From positions 181-50,038 of the forward strand of contig NZ_KB893744.1 of NCBI RefSeq assembly GCF_000374165.1: DNA of 49,858 nucleotides. The letters run 5' to 3'. Within the stretch, counting starts at the first letter, position 1; each line of letters opens with the position of its first letter. Shown in pieces: positions 8,201-16,313 of the stretch. The translations under genes were made by a program, and so were the position numbers. This stretch comes from Parafrankia elaeagni. GTDB lineage: Bacteria; Actinomycetota; Actinomycetes; Frankiales; Frankiaceae. The notes under the pieces are model-generated. The model ran no database searches, was not told the DNA's origin, and saw nothing but the letters and a program-made list of their open reading frames with translations.

Positions 8201-9806
8201 GGTCGCCGAGCGGGTCGGGGTGACGCCGGGCCGGATCGCCCAGGTGCTGATCGCGCGGCGCAGGGCCTGGCACGCCGACGCCGCCGTCCGTTCGGTGCAC
8301 GACGAGCTGGTCGAGATCCTCGCCGACGCCGGCCGGGTGATGGGTTTCGACGAGCTGGTCACCGCGGTGCTCGCCCGCCGGGGCAGCTCCCCGGGGACGA
8401 TCGCGCCGCGGGCGCGGGCGGCGGCGGTCGTCCGGGCCGCGCTGGAAACCGTCGACCTGGACTCCGAGCCGCGGATCGCCCGGCGGAAGTACAAGGACAG
8501 CGACCGGGTTCTGGTCGCCCTGGAGGTGACCGAGGCCGACAGCCCTGACACCCCGTCCGCGCCGGCGCTGCTCGACTACGCGGTGGCGCTCGGCAAGGTC
8601 GCCGACCGGCTGGCGAAGGCCGAGCAGCTCCCCAGCCCGGCGACCGTGCTGCGCGAGCTCGCCGCGGACACCCCGGACGGGATGCCGGCGCTCGCCGCGC
8701 CGCGCCTCGTCCGGCTGGCCGCGGCCGCCTCCCGCACTGCCGCGACCAACGCCCGCCTGGAGATCTACCCGCGCGACCTCGGCCTCGTCCGGGCACTGCG
8801 GCTCTCCCAGGCCGGCGTCCTCCTCCCAGCCCGCCCCGGCGGCATCCCCGCGCAGCCCACCGGCTCCGACGAGCGTGCCGAACGCGCCGAGCGCGATCTC
8901 CTGCTCGTCGAGACGGTCCACGAGCGGGTCCTGGCCCGGTTCCCGGGGCTGGCCACCGAGCTGCCGCCGCATCCGCGGCTCCACGGCCCGCTGCGCGACG
9001 CCGGGTTCACCCTCGACTGGGACCACGCCCGCGGCGGCTACGCGCAGCCGCACGGCCTGCTCTCCTCGACCGGCCTCGGCTCCCGGCCGACACCGGTCGT
9101 CCGCCAGCCCACCGGCCTGGGTGCCCGGGCCGGCCGCTCGGGCTCGGCGCTGGCAGACGACAGCCCCGGACGGATCGCCGCCGCGACCGCCGAGCAGCGC
9201 CTGGCCGCGGCCGCCGAGACCGGCGGGTTCCGGGCGCTCACCGTCCGGCGCAGCCACTACCTGACAGCGCGCGCCGAGCTGACGAAGCCGCACCGGTTCG
9301 CCGCCGAACCGGTCGACGTCGCCGCCGTGTTCCTCGACGCCCTGCACGCCGAGGTCGACCCTCGGCCCAAGCCGACGTGGGCGACGATCCTGCGCGCCGA
9401 CACCGCCGAGCCCGGCAGCCGCGCCGCCGCGAACCTCGCCGAGTACGTGCGGCTCGCCTGGGAACGGGCCGCGCCGCTGCTCACCGCACTGGTCGACGCC
9501 CCCGCCGGCCGGGTTGGCCCGGGCGGGCAGCCCGCGCCGCTGCTGCTGCACGACGCCGGCGTCTTCGGCCGCTACGACGGCCGGGGGCTCGACGTGCTGT
9601 TCACGCTCGCCGAGCGGGCCCGGACGCGGGCCGGCGGCCGGCCGCTGTGGCTGCTCTGCCCGACGACCGAGCCGAGCCTGCCGCCACGGCTCGACGGCGC
9701 GCTCGTGCAGCTGGTGACCGGAAGCGACTGGGTGCCGCTGCCGGACTCGTGGGTGGCCAACCTGCACCGCGCCGCGGACAACGAACCCGGCCTCGCCGCG
9801 TCGTAG
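5223..9806 (+). CDS. pglW: BREX-2/Pgl system Ser/Thr protein kinase PglW (NERD + pseudokinase + kinase)
   Basis: The 1527-residue protein starts at GTG 5223 after GGGGAGACGG. Residues 10-125 form a NERD nuclease-related domain (REVDLLVVARGGVYLIEIKSWAG-type core, read as D...E-x-K). A first kinase-like domain (about 270-520) has HRA at 350-352 where HRD is expected and no DFG, so it is a pseudokinase. The second (about 568-830) looks active: glycine loop GTGSTSRAF, VLKVA lysine, HRDLKPDN at 689-696 and DFS (713-715) in place of DFG. A helix-hairpin-helix follows (about 863-915), then roughly 600 residues of PglW-type C-terminus. PglW is the autophosphorylating kinase of the Streptomyces coelicolor Pgl system. 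It precedes the AAA-nuclease and pglX genes on the same strand. Identification is firm. Confidence 0.93.
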   Translation: MQDRRWTTVTASQFPHEREALEHVQRLLPDAEPYRAWSNFTFVASTGHLREVDLLVVARGGVYLIEIKSWAGRLTASGSNWVQHRPSGSDLIFDNPLILANQKSKELKHLLETAARAQGLGKLRMPFFQPAVFLSNGTLKVELPDFQLHGIFGPEPADATGGAPVRAGTAGALPPIWSSLLDAPLRDERARISPETSRRLATLLPAAGIARSRRHHRVGAWELEFPAFESGPTWQDYHARHTQMGSARRRVRIYLVETGAAEAERRTREAAARREFLVLNGIDHQGIVQVDGLEQHEAGPALIFRHHPDEMRLDHYLARYGDRLDAGTRLRMIRELAETLDYAHGRHLYHRALAARSVLVVPAARRGDDDQAESERRWLSPRLVISDWQAAARDIDASTGQLTGSMTTASVALAIEPAHRFLPQLERAAESYLAPEVDAPYPDPVGIDVFGLGALAYLILTGEAPAPTRNALKARLTEAGGLHPSAVVDSLSETANDLVALATRAKPDDRFATVGEFLDWLELVVDDVTAPAVEATESATTATTPTVDPPEEPAPELDPLEAERGDLVGGEWRIRSRLGTGSTSRAFLAHNEKTKRDEVLKVALSDERAARLAHEADVLGRLRDSRVIRLARQDTLVIGGRTVLVLDHAGEQTMARKLREGRLSVDELEIFSNDLFVAVDYLDGEGVAHRDLKPDNIVLRRRPNRTWQLVLIDFSLANHSVRDTAAGTPRYLDPFLGAGTRTTYDDQAERYALAVTLHEMASGELPLWGDGSTEARFTEGPPTVATEAFDPAIRAGLTSFFLHALDRDAGRRFGSLKDMRDAWLAVFRAADSTPPVPSVHPAAGEQPLTPDEAAAQATEATPLEQAGLSPRAVSAAHRLDATTVGDLLDLGSKDIIGLPGLAGKTRQELQARIRQWRRALAPAPQGPPADVPTAAQPTTAADYARMPVEAVADRLLPRSTRATTEANATRLLLGLPDAAGTLPDLPLWPGQQLVAERVGVTPGRIAQVLIARRRAWHADAAVRSVHDELVEILADAGRVMGFDELVTAVLARRGSSPGTIAPRARAAAVVRAALETVDLDSEPRIARRKYKDSDRVLVALEVTEADSPDTPSAPALLDYAVALGKVADRLAKAEQLPSPATVLRELAADTPDGMPALAAPRLVRLAAAASRTAATNARLEIYPRDLGLVRALRLSQAGVLLPARPGGIPAQPTGSDERAERAERDLLLVETVHERVLARFPGLATELPPHPRLHGPLRDAGFTLDWDHARGGYAQPHGLLSSTGLGSRPTPVVRQPTGLGARAGRSGSALADDSPGRIAAATAEQRLAAAAETGGFRALTVRRSHYLTARAELTKPHRFAAEPVDVAAVFLDALHAEVDPRPKPTWATILRADTAEPGSRAAANLAEYVRLAWERAAPLLTALVDAPAGRVGPGGQPAPLLLHDAGVFGRYDGRGLDVLFTLAERARTRAGGRPLWLLCPTTEPSLPPRLDGALVQLVTGSDWVPLPDSWVANLHRAADNEPGLAAS

Positions 9807-9892
9807 CGCCCGGCCCGACGATCATCCAACGCCCGCCGCCGTAGAGTTGCGGTTGATCGGGTCATGGTCTTTGCGGCGTAGGAGGCCGGTGA

Positions 9893-11524
9893 GTGGTGGT
9901 GCGCTGGTTCAACATCGCTGGACCCTGCGTGCCGGGGCAGCATTACATGATCGCAGCTTCGGCGCGATTGCCTGAGGTGCCGGGCCTGGTGGCGCGCGAG
10001 AACTACTTCGTGGTGCATGCACCGAGGCAGACCGGGAAGACGACGACGCTGCGGGCGCTCGCGGCCGAGCTGACGGCCAGCGGGAAGTACGCGGCGGTGA
10101 AACTCTCGCTGCAGAGCGGCGCGGCCTTCGGTGACGACATAGGCGGTGCTACCCGCTCCATCCTGGCGAAGGCCAGACAAGAGGCCCAGCTCGGCCTTCC
10201 GGCGGACCTGCGCCCACCGGCATGGCCCGAAGGTCCTGATGGTTATCTCTTCGGCGGCTCGCTCGCCGCCTGGGCCGCCTCCTGCCCCAGGCCGCTCGTC
10301 CTGTTTCTGGACGAGATCGACTCTCTCACGGGGGCGACACTCGTCTCGGTGCTCAGCCAGATCCGCGAGGGCTTCGAGGACCGCCCCGGCGCCTTCCCGG
10401 CCTCGATCGCCGTCTGCGGACTACGCGATGTCCGCGACTACAAAACCACCGCCGGCGGCAGCCCGGAGCGGTCGGGCGGGCCCAGCCCTTTCAACATCGT
10501 TGTCGAGTCGCTGCGGCTCGGGGACTTCACGCTCGGCGAGGTGCGGGCGCTCTACAGCCAGCACACCGCGGAGACCGGCCGCGTCTTCACCGACGAGGCC
10601 GTCGAGCATGTGTACGCGCTGACCGGCGGTCAGCCCTGGCTGGTCAACGCTCTCGCCGCGGAGATCGTCGATCGGATGAAGGTCCCGGCGACAGAGCCGG
10701 TCACCGTCGAGCAGATCGACACCGCCCGGGAGCGGGTCATCCAGGCCCGGCCGAGCCATCTGGACTCGCTGGTGCGCCGGCTACGTGAGCCGGAGGTGCA
10801 GAGGGTCCTCCTGCCGCTCCTCGCCGGCTCGGAGCAGCCCGTTGACCTGGAGTACTCCGACGACCGGTCCTTCGTCCTCGATCTCGGGCTGATCACCGAA
10901 GGCGACCAGGCGGGTCCGCGGATCGCCAATCCGATCTACGCGGAGGTGATCTCCCGGGCCCTCGCCGAGCAGGTCGTCCCCAGCCCGGCCGTGCTTCCCA
11001 CGGCGCGGGACTTCGTCCTGCCCGACGGCCGGTTCGACGTCCCGGGCGCGCTGACCGGGCTCGCGGCGTTCTGGCGCACGCACGGAAAGATGCTCGGCGA
11101 CGGGAGGCCGTACGAGGAGGCGCTCCCCCATGCCTTCCTGTTCGCCTGGCTCGACCGGGCCGTCAACGGTGACGGCGACGTGTTCCGGGAGTACGCCAAC
11201 GGCCGGGGGCGCGCCGACCTCTACCTACGCTGGCGCTACACCGCCCGCGACGGCGCCCGTGCCGAGCAGCGCGAGGTGTTCGAGGTGAAAGCCCAGCGTC
11301 CTGGCAAGGCCGACCCGCTCAAGGGCGCGATCGTCCAGCTCGACGACTACCTGAACCACCTGGGCCTGTCCTCGGGCTATATCGTGATCTTCGACCAGAG
11401 ACCGCAGCCCATGCCGGCCGCCGACGGGCCCTTGACGACTCAGGTCAGCCCGTCCGGCCACTCGATCAGCATCGCCCGTCTGGTCCTGCCACCTGCCCGC
11501 CAGCCGACCCGGGCACCGTCATAG
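9893..11524 (+). CDS. AAA-like ATPase fused to a C-terminal PD-(D/E)XK nuclease-like domain
   Basis: The 543-residue protein starts at GTG 9893 with GGAGG at 9881-9885. An AAA-like (AAA_35-type) ATPase domain occupies about residues 10-330, with Walker A APRQTGKT at 43-50 and Walker B LFLDE with D140-E141. The C-terminal 110 residues carry a PD-(D/E)XK-type core: GRGRADL with D442, then FEVKAQ with E464-x-K466, followed by a helix and a strand (GYIVIF). Such fusions are thought to be nucleases or effectors of conflict systems, but none is a standard BREX-2 component. It sits between pglW and pglX in the same orientation with only 86 and 135 bp gaps. Remnants of similar proteins occur at 20.9 kb and 43.3 kb. 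Domains are convincing; cooperation with Pgl is inferred from position. Confidence 0.78.
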   Translation: MVVRWFNIAGPCVPGQHYMIAASARLPEVPGLVARENYFVVHAPRQTGKTTTLRALAAELTASGKYAAVKLSLQSGAAFGDDIGGATRSILAKARQEAQLGLPADLRPPAWPEGPDGYLFGGSLAAWAASCPRPLVLFLDEIDSLTGATLVSVLSQIREGFEDRPGAFPASIAVCGLRDVRDYKTTAGGSPERSGGPSPFNIVVESLRLGDFTLGEVRALYSQHTAETGRVFTDEAVEHVYALTGGQPWLVNALAAEIVDRMKVPATEPVTVEQIDTARERVIQARPSHLDSLVRRLREPEVQRVLLPLLAGSEQPVDLEYSDDRSFVLDLGLITEGDQAGPRIANPIYAEVISRALAEQVVPSPAVLPTARDFVLPDGRFDVPGALTGLAAFWRTHGKMLGDGRPYEEALPHAFLFAWLDRAVNGDGDVFREYANGRGRADLYLRWRYTARDGARAEQREVFEVKAQRPGKADPLKGAIVQLDDYLNHLGLSSGYIVIFDQRPQPMPAADGPLTTQVSPSGHSISIARLVLPPARQPTRAPS

Positions 11525-11659
11525 CCGGCGGTGGCCTGCCTCAGGCATGGCGCTCCGGTGACGCACCGTACTGCCCATAGCATCGGATCTGTCCCGGCTC
11601 CTCCCGACGGAGCGGAGGCAGATGAACTGACAGCGGGCTGGGTAGCTGGGGGGTAAGGC

Positions 11660-14600
11660 GTGATCGACCGGGTGGCGTTGCTGAAGGGCGCCAAGCAGCA
11701 GGTCAAGGTGCTGGAGAAGGACCTGGAAGCCCAGGTCGATGCGGTGCCCGAGGTCGGGGCGCGGCTGCTGGCCGAGTACGATCGGGCGTTCAAGGTCGGC
11801 CGGACGGCGGCGACCTGGAAGGCCTGGCTGGACGAGCGGGTCACGCAGGCCGCGGTCGCGTGGGTGCTCGGGACGGTGTTCGTCCGGTTCTGCGAGGACA
11901 ACGGTCTGATCGGCGACCCGTACCTCGCCGGGCCGGAAGCGCGGCTCACGCTGGCCGAGGAGCGGCTGAACGAGTTCTACGTCCAGCACCCGGAGCTCAC
12001 CGCCCGCGATTGGCTGCTGGCAGCCTTCGGCGAGATCTCGAAGGTGCCAGTCGGAGCGGGGCTGTTCGACGAGCGACACAACGCACTGTTCCAGATCCCC
12101 CTTACCCACGACACGGCCAGAGACCTGATCACTTTCTGGCGCACACGCCAGTCCGGGGAGCTGGTTCACGACTTCACCGACCCGGATTGGGGCACCCGAT
12201 TCCTCGGTGACCTGTACCAAGACCTCTCCGAGGACGTCCGCGACAAGTACGCCCTTCTCCAGACTCCAGAGTTCGTCGAGGAGTTCATCCTCGACCTGAC
12301 ACTCACACCGGCGATCGAGGAGTTCGGCTACGACGCCGTGAGGATGATCGACCCCACCTGTGGATCAGGGCACTTCCTACTGGGCGCGTTTCACCGCCTG
12401 CGTGCGGAGTGGGAAAAGTTCGCACCCGAGAAGGATGCATTCGAGCAAGTCAGTCGGGCATTGGACGCAGTGCATGGCGTGGACATCAACCCGTATGCAG
12501 CCGCAATCGCGAAGTTCCGACTGATCGTCGCTGCGCTACGGGCGGCTGAAATTGCCACACTCGATGCGGCAGCAGGATACAATTTTCCTCTGCATGTAGC
12601 GGTTGGTGACTCCCTACTCAAGGGCCGCCAGCTCGACCTTTTCGGCGAGGAACGCGACGAGCTCGCCGAATTTTCCTACAGCACCGAGGATCTCGCCGAT
12701 CATTTGGACATTCTCAACGACGGCCGCTACCACGCAGTCGTCGGCAACCCGCCGTACATGCCCGTCAAGGACAAGACGCTAAACGGCCTGTATCGCGAGT
12801 TGTATAGCGCCGCCTCTGGCAAATACCAGATGACCGTACCTTTTGCCCAGCGATTCTTCGAGCTCGCCCTACAGGCAGATATTGAAGGCCGTAACGCCGG
12901 CCGAGTCGGACAAATTCTAGCCAACGCCTTCATGAAACGCAAATTCGGCACGAAGCTTATCGAAGATTTTTTCGCCAGCAAAGTTGAGTTGACTCACGTC
13001 ATTGATACATCCGGCGCCTATATTCCAGGCCCTGGAGTGACCACAGTAATACTCGCAGGACGGCGAAACCGGTGGAACCGATCCCGATCGGTACGAGCTA
13101 TCCTCGGCAAGCGCGGCGAACCGACAACTCCAGCCAATCCAGCCGAGGGGCTAGTTTGGCGGGCAATCGTCGAACAGATCGATTCCCCCGGCTCCGAGAG
13201 CCTATGGATAAGCGCCACAGACGTCGAACGTCAACAGTGGTCTCACCATCCATGGAGTGTGGGTGGCGGTGGAGCTACCGAACTGCTCGAATTTCTAGAT
13301 GAGACATCGGAGCGCCTTGGAACTAACGCTAAGCGCATCGGCGTACAGGGCATGACTAACGCCGACGACGTGATGCTAGCGCCAAGTCAAGCTTGGCGTC
13401 GTCGCGGAGTTCCCCAGCGAATGACGCGCGAACTCGTTATCGGTGAAGACATTCGCGACTGGAGCATCACTCAAGGCGATAGCGCCTTCTTCCCATATGA
13501 GCAGGATTTCACGCTAATCCCCCTTGACGACCCCTACTCAATCCGTTGGCTATGGCCAACCCGCACCACGCTAGGACATCGCGCTACATTCTCAAAAAAG
13601 ACGTACTTTGAAGAAGGCCGAAGCTGGCACAGCTGGCATCAGCTTACGCGCGATACCGAAGCCCACGAACTAACTATTTCACTCTCTTTTATTTCAACCC
13701 ACAACAACTTCTTCCTCGATCGCGACGGCAGGGTATTCAAGCAGTCAGCCACGGTGGTCAAGATGCCTGCAGCAACCTCAGAAAACGAGCATCTTGGGTT
13801 GCTGGGTGTACTAAATAGCTCAACCGCGTGCTTCTGGTTCAAACAAGTCTGCCATAGTCTCGGAAGTACCGCAGATTCAACGGGTGCGCGCCGAACCGCC
13901 GACGCCTGGGAAAATTTCTATGAATATGCAGGCACAAAGGTGCAGAACTTTCCGCTACCTGCAGAGCTTCCTTTGAAGCTTGGAAAAAAATCCGACGAGA
14001 TTGCACAGAATCTAACGTCGGTGAATCCGACTCAAGTAGTAGCAACAACTTTGCCGACGCGATCACGACTCGCAGCCGCCAAAGACGAATGGACCTCTCT
14101 TCGAGCGCGGATTATCGCATTTCAGGAGGAGTTGGATTGGCAGGTTTATAGACAGTATGGGCTGCTGGCCGATGAGTTGACACTGCCGATCACCGACGTC
14201 CCCGAAATCGAGCTGGGCGAGCGGGCGTTCGAAATCGTGCTGGCCAGGAAAATCGCGGCCGGCGAGGAGCAATCCGAGTGGTTCAATCGCCACGGATCCA
14301 CTCCGGTTACCGAGGTACCTATGCATTGGCCAGCCGAGTACCGGGCTCTCGTCGAGAAACGGATCTCGGCTATCGAGACGGACCGCAACATCGGGCTGAT
14401 CGAACGACCCGAGTACAAGCGCCGCTGGGCGACCGGGGGCTGGGACAAGCTGCAGGACGCGGCGCTGCGGGACTGGTTGCTTGACCGGCTGGAGACTCGT
14501 GACCTCTGGTTCGCCGACGTCGACGGCATGGTGCAACCGCGGCTGTGGACCACGGGCCAGCTTGCCGACGAGTTGGCCGCCGACGCGGACTTCGTGTCCG

Positions 14601-15244
14601 TCGCCGAGTTCTACAGGCCCGGCGAGGAACTGACCAAGGTCGTCGCCGCCTTGGTCGAGGACGAGCACGTCCCGTTCCTCGCCGCCCTGCGTTACACGGA
14701 CAACGGCCTGGCAAAGTGGGCCGACTGGGAGTCGGTCTGGGACCAGCAGCGTGCCGAGGATGCCGCGCCCACCCCGGCAAAGGCTAGGGAGATCCGCGAC
14801 GCGATTCCCGTTCCACGGAAGTACACGCCGAAGGACTTTCGGAAGACCTCCTTCTGGCGGGCCCGGGGCAAGCTCGACGTGCCGAAGGAACGGTTCATCT
14901 CCTACCAGCCGGCCGGCCGGGACAACGACCCGACGCTGCTGATCGGCTGGGCCGGCTTCGACCACCGGGAACAGGCGCAGGCGCTGGCCACCCTGATCGT
15001 CGACCGCCGCGACAACGACGGCTGGGACGGCAACCGCCTCACACCGCTCGTCGCCGGCCTGCGCGAGGTCATGCCCTGGGTCCGCCAGTGGCACAACGAG
15101 ATCGACCCGCTCTACGACGGCTCCCCCGCCGAGGTCTACGACGCCTTCCTCGCCGACACCATGGGCCAGCTCAACCTCACCGAGGACACCCTGACCAGCT
15201 GGCGCCCACCCGCTCCCACCCGCGGCCGCCGACCCACCAAATGA
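11660..15244 (+). CDS. pglX: BREX-2/Pgl adenine-specific DNA methyltransferase PglX
   Basis: The 1194-residue protein starts at GTG 11660, just after a G-run (GGGGGG) serving as ribosome site. The N6-adenine methyltransferase motifs are present: motif I DPTCGSGHF at 231-239 (SAM binding) and motif IV NPPY at 363-366 (catalysis). The length and the N-terminal helical region (FVRFCEDNGLIGDPYLAG) fit PglX, which marks host DNA in BREX-2. By eye, about 12,540-14,160 (residues ~293-833, motif IV and the presumed target-recognition part) is distinctly less G+C-rich than either end and uses A/T-ending codons freely, suggesting the specificity region was exchanged by recombination. The gene is intact with no homopolymer tract obvious enough to predict phase variation. 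Its last codons and downstream sequence are duplicated at 15,992-16,117. Confidence 0.93.
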   Translation: MIDRVALLKGAKQQVKVLEKDLEAQVDAVPEVGARLLAEYDRAFKVGRTAATWKAWLDERVTQAAVAWVLGTVFVRFCEDNGLIGDPYLAGPEARLTLAEERLNEFYVQHPELTARDWLLAAFGEISKVPVGAGLFDERHNALFQIPLTHDTARDLITFWRTRQSGELVHDFTDPDWGTRFLGDLYQDLSEDVRDKYALLQTPEFVEEFILDLTLTPAIEEFGYDAVRMIDPTCGSGHFLLGAFHRLRAEWEKFAPEKDAFEQVSRALDAVHGVDINPYAAAIAKFRLIVAALRAAEIATLDAAAGYNFPLHVAVGDSLLKGRQLDLFGEERDELAEFSYSTEDLADHLDILNDGRYHAVVGNPPYMPVKDKTLNGLYRELYSAASGKYQMTVPFAQRFFELALQADIEGRNAGRVGQILANAFMKRKFGTKLIEDFFASKVELTHVIDTSGAYIPGPGVTTVILAGRRNRWNRSRSVRAILGKRGEPTTPANPAEGLVWRAIVEQIDSPGSESLWISATDVERQQWSHHPWSVGGGGATELLEFLDETSERLGTNAKRIGVQGMTNADDVMLAPSQAWRRRGVPQRMTRELVIGEDIRDWSITQGDSAFFPYEQDFTLIPLDDPYSIRWLWPTRTTLGHRATFSKKTYFEEGRSWHSWHQLTRDTEAHELTISLSFISTHNNFFLDRDGRVFKQSATVVKMPAATSENEHLGLLGVLNSSTACFWFKQVCHSLGSTADSTGARRTADAWENFYEYAGTKVQNFPLPAELPLKLGKKSDEIAQNLTSVNPTQVVATTLPTRSRLAAAKDEWTSLRARIIAFQEELDWQVYRQYGLLADELTLPITDVPEIELGERAFEIVLARKIAAGEEQSEWFNRHGSTPVTEVPMHWPAEYRALVEKRISAIETDRNIGLIERPEYKRRWATGGWDKLQDAALRDWLLDRLETRDLWFADVDGMVQPRLWTTGQLADELAADADFVSVAEFYRPGEELTKVVAALVEDEHVPFLAALRYTDNGLAKWADWESVWDQQRAEDAAPTPAKAREIRDAIPVPRKYTPKDFRKTSFWRARGKLDVPKERFISYQPAGRDNDPTLLIGWAGFDHREQAQALATLIVDRRDNDGWDGNRLTPLVAGLREVMPWVRQWHNEIDPLYDGSPAEVYDAFLADTMGQLNLTEDTLTSWRPPAPTRGRRPTK

Positions 15245-15322
15245 TCGACTGAGGCCGCCGCGCCTCATCCGCATCACTGACGCCGGTCCCGGGTGCGAAG
15301 CCATCCGCACCTCGGGGCAGTT
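15198..15322 (+). repeat. Direct repeat, copy A: 3' end of pglX and downstream
   Basis: This segment, starting at gctggcgcccacccgctccc, spans the last 15 codons of pglX, its TGA and about 78 bp after it. It matches 15,992-16,117 with scattered substitutions and small indels. The two copies flank the deaminase gene. Confidence 0.75.
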
Positions 15323-15330
15323 CAGTTGGG

Positions 15331-15783
15331 TCAGACCGACAGGTGGGCGTTCATGGCGCGGGCCTGCTCGCCAAGCTCAGGCAGTTCCACGACGGTGACA
15401 CCGGCCTGGGTGAGGAGTTCGTAGCCTTGGCAGTCGGCGACGAAGAGGCTGGGCTCGCGCCAGGCGATGACCACCCGTGGGATCTTCGCCTCCAGGATGA
15501 GCTGGGTGCAGGTCCGTGGCCGGGACTTGCGCTGGGAGCAGGGCTCGAGGGTGCTGTAGATCGTCGCGGTGGCGAGCCGCGGGTCGTCGGGGGCGATCTT
15601 CGCGAGTGCGGACTCCTCGGCGTGCACCGCGTCGTCGACCTCACGGGAGAAGCCGAAGGCGATCTCCTCGTTGTTCTCGTCGACGATGACGGCGCCGACC
15701 GAGTAGGCGCCGGTGGCGGGTGGGCAGCGGTGGGCGAGTTCGATGGCCCGGGTCATCCAACGGTGGTCGTCGAGCTGAGGCAT
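15331..15783 (-). CDS. RibD-like / cytidine deaminase-superfamily zinc deaminase
   Basis: The 150-residue product has the zinc deaminase signature: H54-A55-E56 (HAEESAL) and P81-C82 with a second cysteine at C92 (EPCSQRKSRPRTC), the wide-spaced PC-x9-C form closest to the deaminase half of RibD rather than the PCxxC form of free cytidine deaminases. E56 would be the proton shuttle. I take ATG 15783 as start: the protein aligns from here, AAGGA lies 11 nt upstream on this strand, and the in-frame extension to 15951 is Arg/Pro-rich antisense-like sequence. The reductase half of RibD is absent. It points towards pglX (convergent) and is flanked by the two copies of the pglX 3' end. The substrate (pyrimidine nucleotide or riboflavin precursor) is unknown; a role in defence is possible but not shown. 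Confidence 0.78.
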   Translation of the reverse strand: MPQLDDHRWMTRAIELAHRCPPATGAYSVGAVIVDENNEEIAFGFSREVDDAVHAEESALAKIAPDDPRLATATIYSTLEPCSQRKSRPRTCTQLILEAKIPRVVIAWREPSLFVADCQGYELLTQAGVTVVELPELGEQARAMNAHLSV

Positions 15784-15991
15784 GGAGCGGCTCGTCCTTC
15801 CCTGGGGCCCGGTCCCTGGCGTGGGGCGCGGGCCGCACGGCCGGTGGGCGGGATGGCGGCAGTCAGACGTTGACGGCCGTGGGGGCCCGGTCCATCGCCT
15901 GGCGGAACTCGCGCACCTGGGAAACAGTCTGCCATCCGGCAACGGCGTCACGCAGGGACCGCAGACTGGTCATGATGCGTCCGGAGTGCGT

Positions 15992-16117
15992 GCTGGCGCC
16001 CACCCGCTCCCACCCGCGGCCGCTGTGCCACCAAATGATCAACTGAGGCCACCGCGCGCCTCATCCGAATGACGCCCAATCCCATGCGCGAAGGTCCATC
16101 CGCAACTCGGAGCGGCT
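15992..16117 (+). repeat. Direct repeat, copy B: degenerate second pglX 3' end
   Basis: Bases from 15,992 repeat the pglX tail almost exactly for the first 31 bp and then with scattered changes. In the matching frame the copy encodes WRPPAPTRGRCATK followed by TGA, against WRPPAPTRGRRPTK and TGA in the real gene, so the stop codon is preserved. Sequence upstream of 15,992 is not pglX-like. It is a remnant of a duplicated or second pglX 3' end. Confidence 0.75.
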
Positions 16118-16118
16118 C

Positions 16119-16313
16119 TCAAGCGGACACCACGCCTCCGGTGTCTGCCACGGAATGCCCGATGTCGTCGACGATCCTCACCCGTTCAGCCCCGGGCAGC
16201 AGACGCACCAGGCGAGAGGCAAGCTCCGGCAGGTCAGCATGGCGGAGAACCTCGGGGCTGACGATGGTGGATGTCGACTCCCGTTCGTCCACATAACACA
16301 AGATGACGATCAC
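16119..16313 (-). CDS. Small protein of unknown function, second gene of a coupled pair
   Basis: The 64-residue product starts with a GTG that overlaps the TGA of the upstream gene (GTGA, 4-nt overlap), so translation is probably coupled. It has an N-terminal hydrophobic strand (MIVILCYVDE) and alternating charged/hydrophobic segments (LPELASRLVRLLPGAERVRIVDDIG) compatible with a small alpha/beta fold. I do not recognise a family. It lies divergent from the XRE/TPR-like regulator at 16,735, and small unknown genes are common beside such regulators in actinomycetes. The overlap and the partner's ribosome site are the main support that it is real. Confidence 0.5.
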   Translation of the reverse strand: MIVILCYVDERESTSTIVSPEVLRHADLPELASRLVRLLPGAERVRIVDDIGHSVADTGGVVSA

